Assembly (NCBI RefSeq): GCF_000738435.1
Contig: NZ_CP003984.1
Coordinates: 2,294,001 to 2,358,000 of the forward strand
DNA length: 64,000 bases
Source of the DNA: Planktomarina temperata RCA23
GTDB lineage: Bacteria > Pseudomonadota > Alphaproteobacteria > Rhodobacterales > Rhodobacteraceae
Direction: 5' to 3'
The translations under genes were made by a program, and so were the position numbers. Every line of letters starts with the position of its first letter. The first letter of the stretch is position 1. This document shows positions 26,109 through 34,896 of the stretch, piece after piece. A model generated the notes under the pieces. It had not been told where the DNA came from. It made no database searches and worked only from the letters and a program-made list of their open reading frames with translations.

Positions 26109-29037
26109 GAAGCCGCCCCCCCTCAGGATCAAAAAATACGGGCGCGCAGACCTCACAGAGCGTTGTAACACCACTCAAATGCTCCACCATCTTGATCTGC
26201 TGGCCATGGCGATTGCGCCCATCGCGCAGAAACGCCTGTGCAATGACCGACCCTAACGTCGGAGAATAGCACATGGAGGTCACATAGCCCTCGTCATTCT
26301 CGGAAACGGCCTCCGCCTCAGGCGCAAAAAGATGCGCGCCAGGGATAATCTGCTTCACCTCACCTATGGGCCGTAAGCCCACGAGCTGATCGCGCTCGGG
26401 TCCCACAAGCCCGGGCCGGGCCGCCATAGTTTTGCCGATACAATCCTTTGCCTCCGACACCATCCGCGCGAGGCCAATGTCAAACGCAGTGGTGCGCCCA
26501 TGAATTTCCGCATGGGTGATAAAGCCCTTTTCAATCCGCAAGACATTGAGCGCTTCGAGACCATAGGCCCCGCCGCCCAGCGCCTCAGCCCGCGCAAGCA
26601 AAAGCTGAAAGAGGCTTTCACCATAGCGCGCAGGCACCGCCAATTCATAGGCATGTTCGCCAGAAAAAGAGATCCGAAACAACCGCGCGGCAATCCCGCC
26701 CAATTGCACAGCTTTATACCCCATATACGGCAGGGTTTTATTGCTGATCTTGCGATCCAATATGCCGTTGAGCAAGGCGCGCGCCTCTGGACCTGCCACA
26801 GCAAATTGCGCCCAATGCTCTGTGACAGATGTGAAACTCACGTCCAAATCCGGCCGCAGCCCTTGATGGACGAAATCCATATGCCGCATCACCTGTCCAG
26901 CCGCGGCGGTGGTCGTGGTCATGAGGTAGTGATCTGCGCCAAGTCTGGCGCAAGTGCCATCATCCATCACGTGACCATCTTCGCGCAACATCACCCCATA
27001 GCGTACCCGGCCCTGTTTGAGGCTGGCAAAAGAGTTGGTGTACAGAATATCCAAGAAAGCCGCGGCATCCGGGCCTTGGATATCGATTTTGCCCAGCGTT
27101 GAGACATCGCAAATTCCCACTGTATTGCGAACCATCTGCACCTCGCGGTCACAGGCTTGCCGCCAATGAGTCTCACCTTCGAGCGGGAAATAGCTGGGCC
27201 GATCCCACAGGCCCGCCTCCACCATCGGCGCGCCACGTTCTCGGCTGATCCGGTCAGAGGTCAACAGCCGTTCTGGCGCAAAGCCTTTTCCATGGCCACC
27301 CGCCCCGAGCGCTGCCAGGGCGACAGGGACATAGGGCGGGCGGAAGGTGGTTGTGCCGGTTTCAGGAATACCTCGGCCGGTGGCATCAGCCAAAACCGCC
27401 AGCGCCGCGACATTGGAATTTTTGCCCTGATCTGTGGCCATGCCTTGCGTGGTATAGCGTTTCATATGTTCGACCGAGCGGAAGTTCTCCTGCACAGCCT
27501 GTTTGATATCTTTCACCGTCACATCATTTTGAAAATCAAGCCACGCGCGCCCGGTTCCGCCCACATCCCAAAACGGCGTGATCTCATAGGGGGTGGCATC
27601 GGCAACAGGCAAGGTGCTCGGCTTGACCCTTTTGCCCAGCGCCTTGGCCAAAGTGAGCGCCTCCGCCTGCCCCTGCGCCAATGCGCCTTGCGTGCTCATC
27701 TCACCGGCAGCAGCGCCCGCCGCCACCAGCCCGGGAACAGCGCCCGGCTGCGGTGTAAAACTTGCCAAAGCCCGATCCCAAACCGGCCGACCGTTCATGT
27801 GACACGTTAAATGGACCGACGGATTCCAGCCGCCCGAAACGCCCAGCGCATCGCAGTCAATCCTTTTGACAGATCCATCGCTTTGCCGAATATCAATGCT
27901 TTTCAAACCCAACCGCCCCCGGCTGCCGGTCACCACTGCGCCAGTATAAAGAGGGTAATCGCCCAAGGATTGCGCCTCGGCGCGGCTGTCAATCATGGCC
28001 ACAACCTCAACACCCGCCTGAGCAAAATCTCGCGCCGTGCGATGCGCATCGGCGTTATTGCCAAAGATCGCCACCCTTTGGCCGGGGCTTACCCCAAAGC
28101 GGTTGAGGTAGCTGCGCATGGCGCCTGCTGCCATGATGCCGGGGCGATCATTATTTGCAAAGGCGATTTGCCGCTCCAAAGCGCCCGCGCATAGGATCGC
28201 TCCCTTTGTGTAAATGCGCCAAAAGGTTTCGCGCGGCAATCCCTCCGGCAGCGCCTCCACCCCCAGCCCAACACGCTCCAAAGCACCAAAGACCCCTTGG
28301 TCATAGGCGCCGGTCACTGTGGTATTCGCCATGATCCGCACATTCGCAAAACCAGCCAATTCCGCCACTGCCGCCTGCACCCAAGCCGCAGCCGGCATCC
28401 CGTCAATATGCTCCATTTCCGACAAGAGCCGGCCGCCCAACTGGTCATGTTCATCGGCCAGAATGACATCCAAACCCGCCCGTCCGGCCGTCAAAGCCGC
28501 CATAAGCCCAGCGGGTCCGGCGCCGATGATCAAAACATCGCAATGCGCATAGGCTTTTTCATAAAGCTCATGATCGTAACGCTTCGACAAAGCCCCGAGC
28601 CCCGCGGCCTGCCGGATGGCGGGCTCATAGACCCATTCCCAAAATTTACGCGGCCACATGAAGGTTTTGTAATAAAATCCCGCCGACAAAAAGGGTGCCA
28701 AAATGTCATTCACCGCTAAAGCATCAAATTTCAAGGACGGCCAAGCATTTTGCGGCTTGGCCACAAGCCCGTCATAGAGCGGCTGCATTGTGGCGCGGCT
28801 GTTCGGCTCGCGGGCGAAACCGCGCTCCAATGTCACCAGAGCATTCGGCTCCTCCGACCCGGCCGTCACAATCCCTCTTGGGCGGTGATACTTGAAAGAT
28901 CGGCCAATAAGCCTTTGGTCATTGGCCAAAAGGGCGCTGGCCAAACTGTCGCCCGCAAAGCCCTCAAAGCTCTGACCGCCAAAAGTAAACCTCAGCACGC
29001 GATTTCGGTCAATCAATCCTTTACCGGCCACTCTCAC
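26101..29037 (-). CDS. soxA: Sarcosine oxidase alpha subunit
   Basis: About 978 residues. An N-terminal 2Fe-2S-ferredoxin-like domain (RFTFGGQSFEGFAGDSLASALLAN) precedes a FAD/NAD-binding oxidoreductase domain (VLIIGAGPAGLMAALTAGRAGLDVILADE) and a C-terminal GcvT-like folate-binding domain (GKIDIQGPDAAAFLDILYTN ... VLRIEKGFITHAEI). The enzyme oxidatively demethylates sarcosine to glycine, passing the one-carbon unit to tetrahydrofolate. The GTG at 29037 was chosen for its AGGAGA site and its GTGA overlap with soxD. Confidence 0.95.
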   Translation of the reverse strand: MRVAGKGLIDRNRVLRFTFGGQSFEGFAGDSLASALLANDQRLIGRSFKYHRPRGIVTAGSEEPNALVTLERGFAREPNSRATMQPLYDGLVAKPQNAWPSLKFDALAVNDILAPFLSAGFYYKTFMWPRKFWEWVYEPAIRQAAGLGALSKRYDHELYEKAYAHCDVLIIGAGPAGLMAALTAGRAGLDVILADEHDQLGGRLLSEMEHIDGMPAAAWVQAAVAELAGFANVRIMANTTVTGAYDQGVFGALERVGLGVEALPEGLPRETFWRIYTKGAILCAGALERQIAFANNDRPGIMAAGAMRSYLNRFGVSPGQRVAIFGNNADAHRTARDFAQAGVEVVAMIDSRAEAQSLGDYPLYTGAVVTGSRGRLGLKSIDIRQSDGSVKRIDCDALGVSGGWNPSVHLTCHMNGRPVWDRALASFTPQPGAVPGLVAAGAAAGEMSTQGALAQGQAEALTLAKALGKRVKPSTLPVADATPYEITPFWDVGGTGRAWLDFQNDVTVKDIKQAVQENFRSVEHMKRYTTQGMATDQGKNSNVAALAVLADATGRGIPETGTTTFRPPYVPVALAALGAGGHGKGFAPERLLTSDRISRERGAPMVEAGLWDRPSYFPLEGETHWRQACDREVQMVRNTVGICDVSTLGKIDIQGPDAAAFLDILYTNSFASLKQGRVRYGVMLREDGHVMDDGTCARLGADHYLMTTTTAAAGQVMRHMDFVHQGLRPDLDVSFTSVTEHWAQFAVAGPEARALLNGILDRKISNKTLPYMGYKAVQLGGIAARLFRISFSGEHAYELAVPARYGESLFQLLLARAEALGGGAYGLEALNVLRIEKGFITHAEIHGRTTAFDIGLARMVSEAKDCIGKTMAARPGLVGPERDQLVGLRPIGEVKQIIPGAHLFAPEAEAVSENDEGYVTSMCYSPTLGSVIAQAFLRDGRNRHGQQIKMVEHLSGVTTLCEVCAPVFFDPEGGRLRG

Positions 29038-29297
29038 AGCTGATCTCCTTTGACCAAACGCGCCGACAAAACCGCATGTGACACCGTATCTCGGCGCACC
29101 GCAAGCCAAGCACCGCAGCCAAATTCATGATGCCAAAGGTCCTCGGTTGCCCCCGCGGGATTTTCGCGATTGTGCAGATAGTCATCCCAGACCTCCGACC
29201 CCGCATCGGGCGCGGGCCGCGCAAGTGCGGTGGCATGGCCGGAATAATAAAACTCACGCCGATCTCGCATGCCGCAAAGAGGACAGTCTATGCGCAT
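29034..29297 (-). CDS. soxD: Sarcosine oxidase delta subunit
   Basis: An 87-residue zinc-binding protein. It has CPLCG at residues 5-9 and downstream His and Cys (W..HEFGCGAW), matching the SoxD pattern of three Cys and one His ligand. It begins MRIDCPLCG as usual and overlaps soxA by four bases. It is part of soxB-soxD-soxA-soxG. Confidence 0.93.
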   Translation of the reverse strand: MRIDCPLCGMRDRREFYYSGHATALARPAPDAGSEVWDDYLHNRENPAGATEDLWHHEFGCGAWLAVRRDTVSHAVLSARLVKGDQL

Positions 29298-29357
29298 AAG
29301 CGGCCTCCTTTGGCGCTGTTGACAGACACATCATCATCAAAAAACATCTGTGCGATC

Positions 29358-30611
29358 CTAATGCAAATTATGCTGGGCACCGGTGCCCTCTTCATCCATC
29401 AAGCCGCGCCCACTGCGGAATCTATCCAGGCGGAAGCGCGCAGCGGCGCTATGCGGGCGATCTGTGGCCAAAAGATGCGCAAAACAATGGCCCGAAGCCG
29501 GCACAGCCTTAAACCCACCATAGCACCAGCCCGCATTCAAATATAAACCCTCAATATGGGTTTTATCGATAATGGGTGAGCCATCGGGGGTCATATCCAT
29601 GATGCCGCCCCAGCTGCGCAGCATCCGCGCCTTGCCGATCATCGGCATAAGCGTCATCCCAGCTTCCGCCACATGCTCCACCATTGGCAGATTACCGCGG
29701 GCAGCATAGCTGGCATACATATCCAGATCCCCGCCAAAGACCAAACCGCCTTTGTCCGATTGGCTGATATAAAAATGCCCCATGCCGAAGCTGATCACAT
29801 GATCAATACAGGGTTTCAGCCCCTCGGTCACAAAAGCCTGCAGCACGTGGCTTTCGATGGGAAGGCGCATGCCCGCCATGGCCGCCACCTGGCTAGAGCG
29901 CCCCGCGACCACCATCGCCACTTTCTTTGCGCGTATGGCACCGCGGCTGGTTTGTACGCCTTGCACCACCCCCTGCACGATGTCGATGCCCGTCACCTCG
30001 CAATTTTGGATCAAATCCACACCAAGCTGATCGGCCCCGCGCGCATAGCCCCAGGCCACCGCATCATGCCGCGCCGTGCCCGCGCGCCGCTGCAACAGGC
30101 CGCCATAAATAGGGAAGCGCCCCTGATCATAGTCCAAGTAAGGCACCATCTTGCGCAGTTGCGCCACGGACAACAACTCCGCATCATCGCCTTGGTTTCG
30201 GATGGAATTGGCCCGGCGAATGGCCGCGTCCCTTTGCCCATCGCTGTGAAACAGGCCAATTTGCCCACGCTGGGAATGCATAACATTGTAATTGAGATCC
30301 GCCTCCAGCCCTTCCCAAAGCTTCAGGGAATGCGAATAAAATTCCGAGTTCCCAGGCAAGAAGTAATTGGCCCGAACGATGGTTGTATTCCGTCCAATAT
30401 TGCCGCCACCAATATAGCCTTTCTCCAGCACGGCAATGCGCCTCAGCCCATGTTCTTTTGCCAGGTAGTATGCTGTTGATAGGCCATGCCCACCGCCGCC
30501 AATGATCACAATGTCATAGGCCTCCGCCGGCTCAGGATCGCGCCAATGCGCCCGCCAACCACGGTTACCGGTCAACCCTTGGGTGAGAACTTTCAGAGCT
30601 GAAAAGCGCAT
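29358..30611 (-). CDS. soxB: Sarcosine oxidase beta subunit
   Basis: A 417-residue FAD-dependent oxidoreductase with a DAO-type Rossmann motif (DIVIIGGGGHGLSTAYYLA, near residue 34). It has the RHDAVAWGYARGA segment carrying the His expected to bind FMN covalently (about residue 176), and the conserved C-terminal GWCYGGFKAVPASG. It holds the sarcosine oxidation site. It is first in soxBDAG; about 60 bases separate it from soxD. No glyA, purU or folate genes accompany the operon here. Confidence 0.95.
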   Translation of the reverse strand: MRFSALKVLTQGLTGNRGWRAHWRDPEPAEAYDIVIIGGGGHGLSTAYYLAKEHGLRRIAVLEKGYIGGGNIGRNTTIVRANYFLPGNSEFYSHSLKLWEGLEADLNYNVMHSQRGQIGLFHSDGQRDAAIRRANSIRNQGDDAELLSVAQLRKMVPYLDYDQGRFPIYGGLLQRRAGTARHDAVAWGYARGADQLGVDLIQNCEVTGIDIVQGVVQGVQTSRGAIRAKKVAMVVAGRSSQVAAMAGMRLPIESHVLQAFVTEGLKPCIDHVISFGMGHFYISQSDKGGLVFGGDLDMYASYAARGNLPMVEHVAEAGMTLMPMIGKARMLRSWGGIMDMTPDGSPIIDKTHIEGLYLNAGWCYGGFKAVPASGHCFAHLLATDRPHSAAARFRLDRFRSGRGLMDEEGTGAQHNLH

Positions 30612-30723
30612 GGCTTAAACCTGCTAATTGAAACACACGTCAGTGAATAAAAATATCTGGGCTTTGGCAAGGGGGAATGCAAAGGTTCACGGCTCTGATC
30701 CCGGCACGCTAGGTACCGGCCGC

Positions 30724-31416
30724 TTAAATCGGTTTAATGGGCCAGTCTTCTGCGGGCACGTTCAAGCGTGCCAAAATAGTTTCACCGGCCACCGCTGTCT
30801 GTCCCAGACCAACAGCAGGCTCCACGCCCTCGGGCAGGAAGATGTCCAAACGGCTGCCAAAACGGATCAAGCCAAACCGCTCGCCCACGCCCAAGCTCTC
30901 GCCCACCTTTGTAAAACAGACAATACGGCGCGCCACGAGTCCGGCGATCTGTGTCACCCCAATTCGAGTTTTATCAGCAGATTCAATGGTGATGGAGTTA
31001 CGCTCATTGTGCTCGCTCGCCTTGTCCAAAGATGCGTTGAGAAACTTGCCATGGTGATAGCAAATCGCCACCACAGAGCCGGCCATGGGTGCGCGGTTCA
31101 CATGACAGTTGAAGACATTCATGAACACAGACACGCGAGTCAAAGGCTTATCGCCCAGTTGCATATCCGCGGGCGGGACGGTCTTGGTGATCAAAGACAC
31201 CACCCCATCAGCCGGGGACAGGATAAGCCCCGGTCTTTGAGCTACAGAGCGCACCGGATCGCGGAAAAAGTAGTAGCACCAAGTGGTCAACCCTAAGCCA
31301 AGCCAAAATAGCGGCTCCCAGACCAGCCAAAGCGCAGCCGTCACGGCGGCAAATACCGCAACAAATTTGCGTCCTTCAGGGTGCATCGGGACAGAGACGA
31401 CTTTCATCATATTCAT
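30724..31416 (-). CDS. psd: Phosphatidylserine decarboxylase proenzyme
   Basis: A 230-residue protein of the short (type II) Psd class. The N-terminus is hydrophobic, followed by [12 protein letters not shown] and the [13 protein letters not shown] block. The self-cleavage site that forms the pyruvoyl group is FGSR at residues 186-189 (Ser188). It makes phosphatidylethanolamine from phosphatidylserine at the inner membrane. It is the last gene of the envelope-lipid operon, four bases after dgkA, and pssA, the preceding pathway step, is in the same operon. Confidence 0.94.
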   Translation of the reverse strand: MNMMKVVSVPMHPEGRKFVAVFAAVTAALWLVWEPLFWLGLGLTTWCYYFFRDPVRSVAQRPGLILSPADGVVSLITKTVPPADMQLGDKPLTRVSVFMNVFNCHVNRAPMAGSVVAICYHHGKFLNASLDKASEHNERNSITIESADKTRIGVTQIAGLVARRIVCFTKVGESLGVGERFGLIRFGSRLDIFLPEGVEPAVGLGQTAVAGETILARLNVPAEDWPIKPI

Positions 31417-31420
31417 CAGA

Positions 31421-31810
31421 TTAAATCCAATTCAAAGTTGTTAAGATCACGAAAAGCGCAAAAATCCCATTCAGACAAAGCATAGAGAAAACCGCGAATG
31501 ACCCGAGGTCTTTGGCATGTTTTGCGGCAAGTGACCACTCCGGTGACACCAGATCGACAATTTCTTCAATCGCCGTGTTGAGCGCTTCGGCCGCAATCGT
31601 GAGCCCGACCAATATGATGGACATGACAATATGCGACATTTCTGCCCCAATCCAAATCAAAATCGCAACAATACATAGGCCTGCCAAAAGCTGATGGCGA
31701 AACGCAGTTTCCCCCCAAAGACGCTGCCCCCCTGCCATAGAATAGCGCGCGGCAGCGAACAAATGGGCAATGCCATGAATTTTGTCTGGTTTTTGTGGCT
31801 TATCGCTCAT
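31421..31810 (-). CDS. dgkA: Diacylglycerol kinase DgkA
   Basis: A 129-residue inner-membrane protein with three helices and the DgkA signature [12 protein letters not shown] (from residue 75). It phosphorylates diacylglycerol to phosphatidic acid. It overlaps the eptA gene by four bases (ATGA). This fits its role: EptA-type transferases take phosphoethanolamine from phosphatidylethanolamine and leave diacylglycerol, which DgkA recycles. Confidence 0.92.
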   Translation of the reverse strand: MSDKPQKPDKIHGIAHLFAAARYSMAGGQRLWGETAFRHQLLAGLCIVAILIWIGAEMSHIVMSIILVGLTIAAEALNTAIEEIVDLVSPEWSLAAKHAKDLGSFAVFSMLCLNGIFALFVILTTLNWI

Positions 31811-33417
31811 CCGTTTCTCCCACAGTCGGCAAAAATATCAAGTTCAGGGTTGCGCTCGGCGGTCTCGACCGCTGTCAGCCCCAACAATGAATGAAACAGA
31901 TGATCGTGGAAATAGGCAGCGGAGGCCTTCGATTTCAAACACCCATCATCAATCCCCACGCTGTCAGCAAAGGCCTGTGACTGCCAAAACAGCATCGGGA
32001 CCTTGGTTTGTTCATCGGGGGCCATAAAATAGGGCGTGCCATGTAGATAGAGGCCATTTTCTCCCAAAGATTCTCCATGGTCGGATACATAAAGCATCGC
32101 GGTGGCCAAATCGTCTTGCGCCGAGAGCAGCGCGATCAAGTCCTGCAAGACTTTGTCCGTATAAAGAATGGTATTATCATAGGCGTTGACCACCTCTTCC
32201 TGAGTACAGGCGCTGAAATTTGCAGTGCGACAGGCCGGTTTGAACCGCTCAAAAGCCTCCGGGTAGCGCAGATAGTAAGACGGCCCATGGCTGCCGATTT
32301 GATGCAAAACAAGGACGGTGTCTTGGTCAATCTTTGGCAAAAGCTTCGCCACTTCCTTGACCAAAATGCCATCGATACATTCCCCTTCGCCGCAAAACTC
32401 GGGATCTTCGGCATAGGTGACTTGCCTATAGCCAATGCGCGCCGCCACCCCCTTGTCACCCGTGTTGTTTTCAATCCATTCCACCCGCATCCCTGAGCGT
32501 TGGATCACGTCCAAAACATTCTCATGCGAAACACCTAGCTCATGCGAATAGTCCCTTCGACCGTATCGCGAAAACATGCAGGGAAGGGAGACGGCCGTTG
32601 AGGTGCCACAACTGGAGACGTTCTCAAAATACAAAATATCTTCTGCGGCCAAACGGGGATTGGTGTCGCGTCCGTATCCCCCAAGGCTAAAGTTCTGTGC
32701 CCTTGCGGTCTCGCCCACCACCACAACGGTCACCGTCGGAAGATCATAGACATTGCCAGCCTTTTTCCGCACCGCATCCAAGCCGATGGCGACAAAGGGC
32801 AATGTCCTAGATCGACTGAGCATCGCCACGAAGCGCACGGATTCGACCACGGGGGCCAAGGGCTGAAAGCTTGCCTTTAGATCTCCGCGGTTCCGCAAAA
32901 TCGACGCATAGTCTTTCATATCACTCAACAAAAGCCCAACAAATCCGATCACGCAGAGCGTCGAAAACAAAGCATTTTGCCATAGGGTCCGCCAGAGCCT
33001 GCGCCGTGACAGCGGCACCGCTAGCACAACGAGTGCCGGCACAATTCCCGCTATGACAATCCAGAAAACAAAGGGGGGTGTGACGAGATGTTTGCCTTCT
33101 GTCCAGGTTGTGCTGACGACGTTTTGGATCATTTCCCGGTCAATCACGACCCCGAGCTCATCCATGTAATAAGACGTCACAGCAGAGACCACAAAAAGCC
33201 CCGCGATCAGCGGACGCAGGACCGACCGAAAAGCCAGTCCACCGAGCAAAGCGCAACACAAAGAAAAGAATGCCGCCGCAAACATCAACCCACTGGGATA
33301 ATTGCCTTCGAAAACTTCAGCCCATAGGCCCCAAAACCTCTGGTTATAAATAGCAAAGAGCGTTGCAACAGCAACGACCACCAGCATCAAAGGATGCATC
33401 GCCCTGATCGGTATCAT
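31807..33417 (-). CDS. eptA: Phosphoethanolamine transferase (EptA family), intact copy
   Basis: A 536-residue protein with five N-terminal transmembrane helices and a periplasmic sulfatase-fold domain. Metal and catalytic residues are visible: Glu236 in VVVVGETARA, the disulfide-bounded nucleophile loop CGTSTAVSLPC (Thr274 by comparison with MCR/EptA), HQIGSHGPSYY, and SDHGESLGENGLYLHG. It transfers phosphoethanolamine from phosphatidylethanolamine to an envelope acceptor, lipid A being the usual one. It overlaps dgkA and lies three bases after pssA. A second, frameshifted paralogue heads the same operon. Confidence 0.92.
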   Translation of the reverse strand: MIPIRAMHPLMLVVVAVATLFAIYNQRFWGLWAEVFEGNYPSGLMFAAAFFSLCCALLGGLAFRSVLRPLIAGLFVVSAVTSYYMDELGVVIDREMIQNVVSTTWTEGKHLVTPPFVFWIVIAGIVPALVVLAVPLSRRRLWRTLWQNALFSTLCVIGFVGLLLSDMKDYASILRNRGDLKASFQPLAPVVESVRFVAMLSRSRTLPFVAIGLDAVRKKAGNVYDLPTVTVVVVGETARAQNFSLGGYGRDTNPRLAAEDILYFENVSSCGTSTAVSLPCMFSRYGRRDYSHELGVSHENVLDVIQRSGMRVEWIENNTGDKGVAARIGYRQVTYAEDPEFCGEGECIDGILVKEVAKLLPKIDQDTVLVLHQIGSHGPSYYLRYPEAFERFKPACRTANFSACTQEEVVNAYDNTILYTDKVLQDLIALLSAQDDLATAMLYVSDHGESLGENGLYLHGTPYFMAPDEQTKVPMLFWQSQAFADSVGIDDGCLKSKASAAYFHDHLFHSLLGLTAVETAERNPELDIFADCGRNG

Positions 33418-33420
33418 TGC

Positions 33421-34164
33421 TCAAGTCCTTTTGGCCGTTTTTGCGCGTTTTGAGAACCAATAAACGGGGATCATCACCAAGTAAATAGCATTAGAAAACA
33501 GAAGCGTATACCAAGGGAAAACAAACAGGCTAATCACAAAGGCAACCGCCAGCAAAATCACCGGCAACCGCATGGAGGCGGGGAAGGTTGTGCCCTTCAA
33601 TGACATGGTTGGAAATGTGCCCACCGCAAGACCCGCACAGATCACGACAAATATGATGGCCACCTCGACATAACGGCCAGCGACATCCACCCCGGCCATG
33701 ACCAAAAACAGCGGCGACAATCCCAAGCAGGCCAATGCGGGCGCAGGCACTCCTACAAAATCAACCGATTTAGCCCCATCCGATTGGCTGACATTAAAGC
33801 GCGCCAAGCGCAGGGCGCAGCAGATCGAAAAGATCATGACTGCGATCCACCCAAATCTCGCAGCATCCGAGTCCACAAAGATGGTAAAATAGATTACCAG
33901 AGGCGTCGCGATCCCGAAATTGAAAAAATCGGCCAATGTGTCCAATTCGGCTCCAATTTTACTCTCACTTTTCAAAGCCCGCGCCAGCCGGCCATCGGCG
34001 GCATCCAAAATCATTGCCAGAACCAACAAATACAATGCCACGCTGACGTTGCCCTGCAGCGCAGAACGCACCGCCGTCAACCCAACGCAAATGCCGAAAA
34101 TCGTTACGATATTCGGTAACATCTTAGAAAGTGGCTCTCTTGGAGCGGAAGACGAAGATTTCAT
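33421..34164 (-). CDS. pssA: CDP-diacylglycerol--serine O-phosphatidyltransferase
   Basis: A 247-residue membrane protein with the CDP-alcohol phosphotransferase motif (DAADGRLAR...GAELDTLAD) and about seven hydrophobic segments. It makes phosphatidylserine, which Psd turns into phosphatidylethanolamine. The start at 34164 (MKSSSSAPREP) was chosen over the long frame to 34377, whose extra 71 residues read antiphase through the preceding PAP2 gene. The ATG overlaps the original TGA stop of that gene (ATGA). Confidence 0.92.
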   Translation of the reverse strand: MKSSSSAPREPLSKMLPNIVTIFGICVGLTAVRSALQGNVSVALYLLVLAMILDAADGRLARALKSESKIGAELDTLADFFNFGIATPLVIYFTIFVDSDAARFGWIAVMIFSICCALRLARFNVSQSDGAKSVDFVGVPAPALACLGLSPLFLVMAGVDVAGRYVEVAIIFVVICAGLAVGTFPTMSLKGTTFPASMRLPVILLAVAFVISLFVFPWYTLLFSNAIYLVMIPVYWFSKRAKTAKRT

Positions 34165-34784
34165 GTGACCCCAAAGAATCGCGCTATTTGACGGCGAAAA
34201 CCAGACAGTTTTGTCGAAAACAATGCCGCCACCAAAAGTCCAGTTCCAGCACCCTATATTGTAGCAGAAATCGTATGCTTGTCCAACATAACCCGCGCGT
34301 ACATTGTTAGTAGCAAAACCGGGATCACAATGACACCAAACCAAATACTGTACCGGCGCATTACAAAATAAGCGCAAGCCCCCGCAAGCGTTGAATGCCC
34401 CGATGGCATATTATGTTTGCTGGTTGTCGAATTGGGCCTTTGACCCAACCGCGTGCCCATGATTTCAACATCATTGAGTAGCCGCTTCGGACCATGTGAC
34501 GCCAAAATCCCGGCAACCGTTATCATGCCCAATTGCTTCCAGCCCTCTTTGTCTTTCAAGACCAGGGCGAGCACAAAGGGTAGAAGCGTGTTAATGTGAC
34601 GCCCATAATCTTCAAACGCCACAATCGCGGGTCGCTCATGCCCACCTTTTGAGACTGCATAATCGTTTTTCATATCGCTGGGATAGAAGGTCGCCGCAAG
34701 AATGATCAACACCACCATGCATATCACCACAGTATGGCGGTAGATAACCTTTAGCGGTTGGGACAAAAGTTCTTTGAATGTCAT
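34161..34784 (-). pseudogene. PAP2-family phosphatase (LpxE-like) interrupted by an in-frame amber codon
   Basis: The frame encodes a membrane PAP2 phosphatase with most of the motif set: K..RLLND / GQRPNS, MPSGHST, and YARVMLDKH. A TAG at 34254-34256 interrupts it after HTISATI. Reading on in the same frame gives GAGTGLLVAALF and 24-odd more residues to a TGA overlapping the pssA ATG, exactly as an intact operon gene would end. The truncated product lacks its last transmembrane helix. The start at 34784 follows AGTAGG; 34802 and 34886 are alternatives. LpxE-EptA pairs modify lipid A in Helicobacter, which suggests a lipid A or lipid phosphatase role. A sequencing error is possible. Confidence 0.72.
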
Positions 34785-34896
34785 AGGCTGCCTACTGCTC
34801 ATAATTGTTGAATATGTCAAACTCGGGTTTGTATATCTCACTGCGCAAACCGAAGGCGCCCATGACACTGTGAAATGGAAAGTCATGGGGGTGGGT

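Noticed and set aside
34254-34256. Amber codon in the PAP2 gene as a pyrrolysine codon, suggested by an MttB-family gene in the same window
   Set aside because: No pylT/pylS/pylBCD genes are visible, the MttB homologue itself has no amber codon, and PAP2 proteins are not known to use pyrrolysine. A nonsense mutation or error is simpler.
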